From the NCBI GenBank assembly GCA_944385195.1, contig CALWWH010000139.1, positions 1-11,923 of the forward strand: DNA of 11,923 bases, given 5' to 3'. A program made the position numbers and the translations under genes. This stretch comes from an uncultured Oscillospiraceae bacterium (GTDB lineage: Bacteria > Bacillota > Clostridia > Oscillospirales > Oscillospiraceae). Below the pieces are notes generated by a model. That model searched no databases. It worked only from the letters and a program-made list of their open reading frames with translations, and was not told the DNA's origin. Shown here piece by piece: positions 7,675 through 11,923 of the stretch (positions within the stretch are counted from its first letter, which is position 1; every line of letters begins with the position of its first letter).

Positions 7675-7702
7675 TTTTAGTCTATTAAAAGGAGCAAGTC
7701 AA
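7674..7702 (-). promoter_or_regulatory. Main sigma-A promoter of the ABC importer operon
   Basis: On the minus strand TTGACT (7702-7697) is followed after exactly 17 bases by TAAAAT (7679-7674). The predicted start is near 7667, about 60 bases before the ATPase ATG, inside the first copy of the 19-bp repeat. Both boxes are near consensus. Confidence 0.75.
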
Positions 7703-7778
7703 TCTCTGGCGGGAAATATTGTGAAACTTTGCTTCGGGGCCGATTGCAATGTTTGTTTTTTTGGACAGACACAGCAGG

Positions 7779-7810
7779 AAAAATAAAAAACGCACGCAAA
7801 AGCGCACGCC
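7779..7810 (-). terminator. Strand-specific terminator-like hairpin upstream of the importer
   Basis: In minus-strand RNA, GGCGUGCGC (7810-7802) can pair with GCGUGCG (7797-7791) plus two following U across a UUUU loop. The stem has a G-C-rich core and G-U pairs, and it is followed by U6-A-U5. On the other strand the G-U pairs become C-A mismatches, so the hairpin forms only in minus-strand RNA. It looks like an intrinsic terminator or attenuator. Confidence 0.4.
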
Positions 7811-7820
7811 GAATATATTT

Positions 7821-7850
7821 ATTATACACCCAAATCAGAAAAGAGGTCAA
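7821..7850 (-). promoter_or_regulatory. Distal sigma-A promoter, minus strand
   Basis: TTGACC (7850-7845) is followed after 18 bases by a perfect TATAAT (7826-7821). The start would be near 7814, about 207 bases before the ATPase ATG and only a few bases before the terminator-like hairpin at 7779-7810. Sequence match is strong; whether productive transcripts reach the operon is unclear. Confidence 0.55.
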
Positions 7851-7855
7851 TACTT

Positions 7856-7878
7856 AACCTTATTTAAAGATTAAGGTT
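7856..7878. promoter_or_regulatory. Inverted repeat just upstream of the distal promoter
   Basis: AACCTTA (7856-7862) and TAAGGTT (7872-7878) are exact inverted copies separated by 9 bases, giving a 23-base dyad. Its centre lies about 53 bases upstream of the start point predicted for the distal minus-strand promoter. This is where a dimeric activator could bind. Function is inferred only. Confidence 0.35.
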
Positions 7879-7912
7879 CTGTGAATTATACAAAAATTTA
7901 ATCTCGACTTTG

Positions 7913-7945
7913 TTTAATATTCCATATTGCGCAATTTAATATTCC
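7913..7945 (+). repeat. 11-bp direct repeat with 22-base period
   Basis: TTTAATATTCC occurs at 7913-7923 and 7935-7945, exactly two helical turns apart. A partial third copy, TTTAATCTC, lies at 7897-7905. The first copy is upstream of, and the second is within, a possible + strand promoter. This spacing is typical of tandem binding sites for a response-regulator-type protein. The repeat is visible; the role is inferred. Confidence 0.4.
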
Positions 7946-7955
7946 GTGGTAGTAT
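7927..7955 (+). promoter_or_regulatory. Possible + strand promoter in the gene-free region
   Basis: TTGCGC (7927-7932) and TAGTAT (7950-7955) are separated by 17 bases. Transcription would start near 7962 and run toward the hairpin terminator at 8209-8255. The boxes each differ from consensus at one or two positions. Confidence 0.35.
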
Positions 7956-8208
7956 ATAGACACAGAGGAGATAAAGAAAAAATAAAACAGAGACTCCTCG
8001 ATAGGCTCATATATACAAAAGGGGCCGACCAATGACAGCGCCTTGATCGAAGCAAAATCCCGACGTACAAGAGCATCTCGCTTATGAGAAAAGACAAAAG
8101 AAGTTTTTACACACAACGATTCTGAGAATGCGCCAGATCAAGAAAAAAGCAGCTGTCAATCTGTAGAAAGAGAGGTTAACCAATGATGTTAGATACCAAG
8201 AATTCAGA
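7956..8208 (+). other. Gene-free stretch: possible small RNA or decayed reading frames
   Basis: No normal gene fits here. GAGGAG (7965-7970) has no start codon at proper distance and is complementary to CTCCTC (7994-7999). Three frames each hold peptide-like pieces: an open frame without a start from 7986 to a stop at 8085-8087; a frame opening at ATG 8032 with a TGA at its fifth codon that then stays open to TAG 8164-8166; and a ten-codon frame (ATG 8183 to TGA 8213-8215) with GAGAGG upstream, its stop falling inside the terminator stem. This could be a regulatory RNA of about 300 bases or a degraded short gene. I see no match to tmRNA, RNase P, SRP, 6S, T-box or common riboswitches. Confidence 0.25.
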
Positions 8209-8255
8209 GAAATGACCCTTTATCGTGCGGTGTAAACACGATAAAGGGTCATTTC
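8209..8255. terminator. 19-bp perfect hairpin terminator
   Basis: GAAATGACCCTTTATCGTG (8209-8227) is exactly complementary to 8237-8255 across a 9-base loop. On the + strand it is followed by TTTT and then another T5 run. On the minus strand, where proC ends 16 bases away, the following run is weaker (TTTC, TCTG). It can act for both strands, but the T run is better for a + strand transcript, which supports transcription of the stretch to its left. Confidence 0.8.
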
Positions 8256-8271
8256 TTTTGCTTTTTGGTGT

Positions 8272-9072
8272 TCAGCGCTTTCCAAGATCGATGTTTTTGC
8301 GATAGGCAGCCATGACGGCCTCCATGCTGGCGTAGCGGAAGCTGTGCTGCTCCAGGACGGCCACGCCTGCGATGGTAGAGCCGGCAGGGGAGCAGACCTC
8401 GTCCTTCAGGACACCGGGGTGCTTGCCACTCTGGAGGATCATTGCCGCAGAACCCATGACGGTCTGCGCCGCATAAGTCAGCGCCTGCTGCCGGGTGAGA
8501 CCTGCCATGACAGCACCGTCGGCCAGGGCTTCGATGAATAGATCCACATAAGCAGGGCCAGAGCCGGCCAGAGCGGTAAAGGCATCGATCTTTGCCTCTT
8601 CCAGCCGTTCGACGCGGCCTGCGCAGGAGAGAATTTCCTCGACGGCTTGCCAATGGCACTCGTCTACCCCAGGCATGGCGGTCAGTGCAATCATACCCTG
8701 GCCGATGGCGGCACAGGTATTGGGCATGATACGCAGCATGGGGACAGTTTTCCCCAGATCGGCGAGGATGTCAGCCATTTTCAGACCAGCGGCAATGGTA
8801 ATCAGAACATTGTCCTCGCCCAGGGCAGGAGAGAGCGCCTTGACCATGCCCGGCATGATCTGGGGCTTGACGCAGAGGAAGACGTACTTTGCAGCCTGGA
8901 CAGCCTCAGCATTAGAGGGTACAGCAAGGCAGCCCAACTCTGCGCAAAGTGCGGCGGCTTTTTCCGCAGCAGGGTCGGTGATGACGACCTGCTCTGGTCC
9001 AACGGCACGGCAGGCCGCGCGGATGAGAGCGCCGCCCATATTACCGGTGCCAATAAATGCAACTTTTTTCAT
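8272..9072 (-). CDS. proC: Pyrroline-5-carboxylate reductase
   Basis: This 266-residue enzyme carries out the last step of proline synthesis, reducing 1-pyrroline-5-carboxylate with NAD(P)H in the cytoplasm. The N-terminal Rossmann fold opens with KKVAFIGTGNMGGALIRA (dinucleotide loop GTGNMG, residues 8-13). FLCVKPQ and LRIMPNTCAAIGQGM follow in the usual order. ALAGSGPAYVDLFIEALADG begins the helical dimer domain. The end (EVCSPAGSTIAG, LEQHSFRYASMEAVMAAYRK) is the family signature, with SPAG where most relatives have SPGG. Length is standard. An in-frame ATG at 9114 exists, but ATG 9072 matches the family N-terminus and has AGGTG a few bases upstream. It is a single-gene unit, with proA and proB not nearby. 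It is divergent from the YitT gene with 195 bases between. Confidence 0.96.
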   Translation of the reverse strand: MKKVAFIGTGNMGGALIRAACRAVGPEQVVITDPAAEKAAALCAELGCLAVPSNAEAVQAAKYVFLCVKPQIMPGMVKALSPALGEDNVLITIAAGLKMADILADLGKTVPMLRIMPNTCAAIGQGMIALTAMPGVDECHWQAVEEILSCAGRVERLEEAKIDAFTALAGSGPAYVDLFIEALADGAVMAGLTRQQALTYAAQTVMGSAAMILQSGKHPGVLKDEVCSPAGSTIAGVAVLEQHSFRYASMEAVMAAYRKNIDLGKR

Positions 9073-9102
9073 AGAGAACACCTGCTTTCTTTCAGTGGCT
9101 AC

Positions 9103-9111
9103 AGTATAACA
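9103..9111 (-). promoter_or_regulatory. Extended -10 promoter for proC
   Basis: TGTTATACT on the minus strand is an extended -10 element, TGn plus TATACT. No good -35 is seen at 16-18 bases, as is common with extended -10 promoters. The start would be near 9096, about 24 bases before the proC ATG. Confidence 0.4.
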
Positions 9112-9199
9112 CAAGTCCAGGCCAAATTATAGGTCTAGTTTGAAAAATCTTTTGCAGCCTGGCGGGTCTTCGTTTGGATCTCTTCTGCAAAACTGACAG

Positions 9200-9228
9200 T
9201 TGACAAATCATGTCGAATCGATTACTAT
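9200..9228 (+). promoter_or_regulatory. Sigma-A promoter for the YitT-family gene
   Basis: A perfect TTGACA (9200-9205) is followed after 17 bases by TACTAT (9223-9228). The start would be near 9235, giving a leader of about 33 bases. Three copies of GCGCAGA (9235-9241, 9243-9249, 9258-9264) fill most of this leader. Confidence 0.75.
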
Positions 9229-9267
9229 GACCGTGCGCAGAGGCGCAGAAAGAGAGGGCGCAGATCA

Positions 9268-10146
9268 GTGGACACGACAATACATTCCCCTAAGCAGCGT
9301 TTGCTGCACGTCCTGGCGGATTATATGATCTTAACCTGTGCGACGCTGCTGATGGTGGTGGGTATTTATTTCTTTAAGTTTCCGAACAATTTTTCTTTCG
9401 GCGGTGTCAGCGGCTTTTCGATTGTCCTGGGCAAGCTGACCCCGATCTCTCCGGGTACCTGGACGCTATACATTAATATGGGCCTGCTGCTGGTCGGCTT
9501 TTTGCTGCTGGGACGCTCTTTTGGCATGCGAACGACGTATGTCAGCGTACTCATGTCTGTGAGCATCAGCGCGCTGGAGCGTTGGGCGCCCATGACGGCG
9601 CCGCTGACCAATCAGCCGATGCTGGAACTGCTGTTTGCCATTGGTCTGCCGGCGGTGAGTTCTGCCATTTTGTTTAATATCGGAGCCTCCAGCGGCGGTA
9701 CGGACATTGTGGCGATGATTCTGCGTAAATATACCAGTATCCACATTGGAACCTCTCTGTTCCTGGTTGACTTGGGTATGGTTGTCAGCGCGGCTTTTGT
9801 GTTTGACGTTCAGACGGGCCTGTTTTCTCTGGTGGGTCTGCTGGCCAAGTCTCTGGCGGTAGACAACGTGATTGAGAGCATCAACTTATGCAAATATTTT
9901 ACCATTATCTGCGACGATCCCAAGCCCATCTGTGATTATATCATCCATACGCTCAACCGCAGTGCGACGACCTTCCATGCAGAGGGCACCTATTCCCATA
10001 GCGATAAGGTGATTGTCCTGACGGTGATGCGCCGCAACCAGGCAGTGCAGCTGCGCAACTTTATACGAATGCACAGCCCAGGAACCTTTATGATGATTAC
10101 CAACAGCAGTGAGATCATAGGAAAAGGATTCCGCGGCTTTAACTGA
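9268..10146 (+). CDS. YitT family membrane protein (DUF161 + DUF2179)
   Basis: This 292-residue protein is integral to the membrane, with about five hydrophobic segments: roughly 17-38, 66-82, 89-104, 118-139 and 160-195. Family signatures are NFSFGGVSG (41-49) and ASSGGTDI (140-147). The cytoplasmic C-terminal part from about 210 is a DUF2179 domain, ending SEIIGKGFRGFN. The biochemical role of YitT proteins is not established; transport or anchoring functions have been suggested from topology only. The start is GTG 9268, with GAGAGG (9252-9257) 10 bases upstream. It is a single-gene unit between its own promoter and a strong terminator. The family call is firm and the function is unknown. 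Confidence 0.92.
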   Translation: MDTTIHSPKQRLLHVLADYMILTCATLLMVVGIYFFKFPNNFSFGGVSGFSIVLGKLTPISPGTWTLYINMGLLLVGFLLLGRSFGMRTTYVSVLMSVSISALERWAPMTAPLTNQPMLELLFAIGLPAVSSAILFNIGASSGGTDIVAMILRKYTSIHIGTSLFLVDLGMVVSAAFVFDVQTGLFSLVGLLAKSLAVDNVIESINLCKYFTIICDDPKPICDYIIHTLNRSATTFHAEGTYSHSDKVIVLTVMRRNQAVQLRNFIRMHSPGTFMMITNSSEIIGKGFRGFN

Positions 10147-10185
10147 TATGCAAAAAGGCACGCTTCGGCGTGCTTTTTGCATATC
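10145..10185 (+). terminator. Intrinsic terminator overlapping the YitT stop codon
   Basis: A long stem (10145-10163 with 10168-10185) is perfect apart from one bulged G, and it is capped by a TTCG tetraloop. The inner GC part is followed by TTTTT. The stem begins within the TGA stop codon (10144-10146), so translation termination and the hairpin are packed together. Confidence 0.9.
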
Positions 10186-10195
10186 ATACAATTTA

Positions 10196-10263
10196 TTGCC
10201 CTGCCTTTACAAAAATCTCTGTGCTTTGCCAGAACCCGAACGGGAAAAATTGTTTGCCCTGCC
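10196..10263 (+). repeat. Spaced TTGCC repeats upstream of the Lrp gene
   Basis: TTGCCCTGCC occurs exactly at 10196-10205 and 10254-10263. Between them, TTGCCAGAAC lies at 10226-10235, sharing TTGCC. The spacings are 30 and 28 bases, close to three helical turns. The last copy overlaps the -35 box. Lrp-type proteins often bind several phased sites and autoregulate, so this may be such an array; that is inference. Confidence 0.35.
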
Positions 10264-10283
10264 GGATAGTTTTGTAGTATAAT
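10254..10283 (+). promoter_or_regulatory. Sigma-A promoter for the lrp-aminotransferase operon
   Basis: TTGCCC (10254-10259) is followed after 18 bases by a perfect TATAAT (10278-10283). The start would be near 10290, about 35 bases before the ATG. Confidence 0.6.
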
Positions 10284-10324
10284 GAAGTAGCTATCCAGCG
10301 ATATGTATTAGGAGGTGTGCGATC

Positions 10325-10816
10325 ATGACTCAATTGGAAGATCGTATTTTAAAATTGCTAGAGCAGGACTGCACCATGCCCCGGCATGTCATCGCAGCCC
10401 GCTGCGGTATTGAGGAATCCAAAGTTAACGAAACCATCGCCTGCCTGGAGAAGGAGGGCGTCATACTCAGCTATCAGGCTTTGATCGACTGGGACAAAAC
10501 CAAGAAGGAAACCGTCACGGCTCTCATTGAGGTCAAGGTCACCCCTCAGCGCGACAAGGGCTTTGACCGCATCGCTGAGCGGATCTATCAGTTTGACGAG
10601 GTAGAGAGTGTCTACCTGATGTCTGGCAGCTTCGACCTGACTGTCATCATCTCCGGCCGTACCCTGAAGGAGGTTGCCACCTTCGTCTCTGAGCGGCTGA
10701 GCGTCATCGAGGGTGTGACTGGCACCGCCACCCATTTTATTCTGAAAAAATATAAGGAGAAGCATGCGCTGTTCGCCAAGCAGGAGGAACAGGCCGAGCG
10801 CATTGCATTTGTGTAA
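10325..10816 (+). CDS. Lrp/AsnC family transcriptional regulator
   Basis: This 163-residue protein has an N-terminal winged helix-turn-helix (about 1-55, with AARCGIEESKVNETIACLEKEG as the recognition unit). An effector-binding RAM domain follows at about 64-142. The RAM core VYLMSGSFDLTVIISG (about 97-111) and a GVTGTATHFILKKYK strand are typical. The tail after 145 (FAKQEEQAERIAFV) is charged and slightly longer than usual. ATG 10325 has AGGAGG (10310-10315) 9 bases upstream. Such proteins form octamers that sense amino acids. The class I aminotransferase gene starts three bases after its stop, so the two are co-transcribed and the regulator probably responds to a substrate or product of that enzyme. 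The ligand is unknown. Confidence 0.94.
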   Translation: MTQLEDRILKLLEQDCTMPRHVIAARCGIEESKVNETIACLEKEGVILSYQALIDWDKTKKETVTALIEVKVTPQRDKGFDRIAERIYQFDEVESVYLMSGSFDLTVIISGRTLKEVATFVSERLSVIEGVTGTATHFILKKYKEKHALFAKQEEQAERIAFV

Positions 10817-10819
10817 GCC

Positions 10820-11923
10820 ATGGAATATGAACGCTACCTCTCCGGCAAGGTCCAGAGTTTGCAGCCCTCTGGCATCCGCCGGTTTTTTGATATTCTCAAC
10901 GATATGAAGGACGCGATTTCTCTGAGCGTCGGAGAGCCGGATTTCCAGACTCCGTGGCACATCCGCGACGCCGGCATCTACTCTCTGGAAAAAGGCTTCA
11001 CCAAATACAGCCCCAACGCCGGCCTGATGGATCTGCGTCGGGAGATCGCTCTCTACCTTGAGCGCCGCTTTGATCTGCACTACGACCCGGCGAAGGAGCT
11101 GTTGGTCACCGTCGGCGGCAGTGAGGCCATTGATCTGGCCATCCGCGCTCTGATCAACCCGGGCGAGGAAGTTTTGGTTCCGGAGCCCAGCTTTGTCTGC
11201 TATGGCCCCATTACCACCATGGCCGGTGGGACCCCGGTGCCCATCGCCCTGAACGCGGATAACGAATTCCGCCTCTCTCCGGCCCAGCTGGAGGCAGCAA
11301 TCACCTCCAAGACGAAGGCATTGGTACTGCCTTTCCCGTCTAACCCCACCGGCGGCATTATGGAGCGGGCTGATTTGGAGGCCCTTGCGCCCGTTATAGA
11401 GAAGCATGACCTGCTGGTCATCAGTGACGAAATCTACGCCGAGCTGAGCTATGGCGGCGTTAAGCACACCTCCATCGCCAATTTGCCCGGGATGAAGGAA
11501 CGCACCATTGTCGTCAACGGCATGAGCAAGTGCTACTCCATGACTGGCTGGCGTTTGGGCTACGCTGTTGGTCCTGCACCGATCGTTGCCCAGATGACCA
11601 AGCTGCATCAGTACTGTATCATGTGCGCCCCCACCACCAGTCAATACGCGGCCATCGAGGCCCTGCGCCGCGGGGATGACGATATTGAGGCGATGAAGGA
11701 GGAGTATGATTCCCGCCGCCGCTTCCTGGTTTCAGCCCTGCGGGAGAATGGCCTGGACTGCTTCGACCCCAAGGGTGCGTTTTATGCTTTCCCCAGCATC
11801 CAGAAAACTGGCCTGAGCTCGGAGGAGTTCTGTTCCCGCTTTTTGATGGAGCACAAGGTCGCCTGTGTCCCCGGCAGTGCCTTTGGTCACAGTGGCGAGG
11901 GCTTCATCCGTGTTTGCTACGCA
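10820..11923 (+). CDS. Class I/II pyridoxal-phosphate aminotransferase, 3' end outside window
   Basis: The reading frame is open to the last base, giving 368 residues; the family is usually about 390, so only a short tail is missing. It moves amino groups between amino acids and 2-oxo acids in the cytoplasm. Visible motifs in order are: N-terminal SLSVGEPDFQTP (35-46) and TKYSPNAGL (61-69); VTVGGSEAID (96-105); PFPSNPTGG with Asn175; ISDEIYAELSY with Asp203 and Tyr206; NGMSKCYSMTGWRLGY with the cofactor lysine Lys237 and Arg245; and FIRVCYA with the carboxylate-binding Arg364. This set fits the aspartate/aromatic/alanine-type subgroup (I-gamma), but the donor cannot be told from sequence. The start at ATG 10820 follows the lrp stop by three bases, with no nearby ribosome site, so translation is probably coupled. 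Confidence 0.93.
   Translation, partial: MEYERYLSGKVQSLQPSGIRRFFDILNDMKDAISLSVGEPDFQTPWHIRDAGIYSLEKGFTKYSPNAGLMDLRREIALYLERRFDLHYDPAKELLVTVGGSEAIDLAIRALINPGEEVLVPEPSFVCYGPITTMAGGTPVPIALNADNEFRLSPAQLEAAITSKTKALVLPFPSNPTGGIMERADLEALAPVIEKHDLLVISDEIYAELSYGGVKHTSIANLPGMKERTIVVNGMSKCYSMTGWRLGYAVGPAPIVAQMTKLHQYCIMCAPTTSQYAAIEALRRGDDDIEAMKEEYDSRRRFLVSALRENGLDCFDPKGAFYAFPSIQKTGLSSEEFCSRFLMEHKVACVPGSAFGHSGEGFIRVCYA

Noticed and set aside
7791..7809. CGCACGC pair as a CRISPR or iteron-like repeat
   Set aside because: Only two 7-base copies with a 12-base period. They are explained by the two arms of the terminator-like hairpin.
7898..8116. 72-codon minus-strand frame in the gene-free region
   Set aside because: It begins at TTG with no ribosome site, crosses the repeats and the + strand promoter, and the protein shows no recognisable motif.
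8032..8166. Selenoprotein reading through TGA at codon 5
   Set aside because: No convincing SECIS-like hairpin directly after the TGA, no ribosome site of quality, and no known selenoprotein motif. A relic or non-coding stretch is simpler.
7608..8271. Mobile element or integration scar
   Set aside because: The region is AT-rich, but there is no terminal inverted repeat, target-site duplication, transposase fragment or tRNA end.
10358..11644. Long open frame (428 codons) on the minus strand
   Set aside because: It runs opposite to the Lrp and aminotransferase genes, both with clear family motifs. Its protein has no recognisable domain and reflects codon bias of the opposite strand.

Overview
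The window looks like chromosome of a low-redundancy Gram-positive bacterium of the Bacillota, most likely class Clostridia (Oscillospiraceae-like gut anaerobe). This is inferred from strong AGGAGG-type ribosome binding sites, TTG and GTG starts, consensus sigma-A promoters, lipobox lipoproteins, a moderately GC-rich coding sequence with AT-rich gaps, and the gene families present. No species can be named from the sequence alone. There is no rRNA, tRNA, CRISPR array, insertion sequence or phage gene in view.

Left part (1-2285, + strand): a LysR-type regulator starting at TTG 70, followed 32 bases later by an acetyl-CoA C-acetyltransferase (thiolase) with a complete catalytic set. A perfect 14-bp hairpin at 2254-2285 closes this unit and also serves the converging minus-strand gene.

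Middle part (2302-7607, - strand): a complete carbohydrate-type (CUT1) ABC importer, transcribed as ATPase, MalF-like permease, MalG-like permease, solute-binding lipoprotein. Neighbouring genes overlap or nearly touch, so it is a translationally coupled operon. Beyond it is a small lipoprotein with its own promoter and two OB-like modules. The binding protein carries an unusual C-terminal membrane helix. The substrate cannot be read from the sequence.

Control region (7608-8271): no convincing protein gene. It holds a consensus promoter for the importer whose start point lies in a perfect 19-bp tandem direct repeat, a candidate operator. It also holds a second upstream promoter that would run straight into a strand-specific terminator-like hairpin, an inverted repeat, and a + strand promoter and 19-bp terminator hairpin bracketing about 300 bases of possible small RNA or decayed coding sequence.

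Right part (8272-11923): proC (proline biosynthesis) on the minus strand; a divergent YitT-family membrane protein; then an Lrp/AsnC regulator and a class I aminotransferase separated by three bases, the latter running off the window. The regulator probably controls amino-acid metabolism, including its partner enzyme. A 10-base motif, TTGCCAGAAC, occurs in both copies of the importer's repeat and again upstream of the Lrp promoter.

No clearly new multi-gene system is present. The most unusual parts are the importer's control region, the bracketed gene-free stretch next to it, and the double-anchored binding protein.
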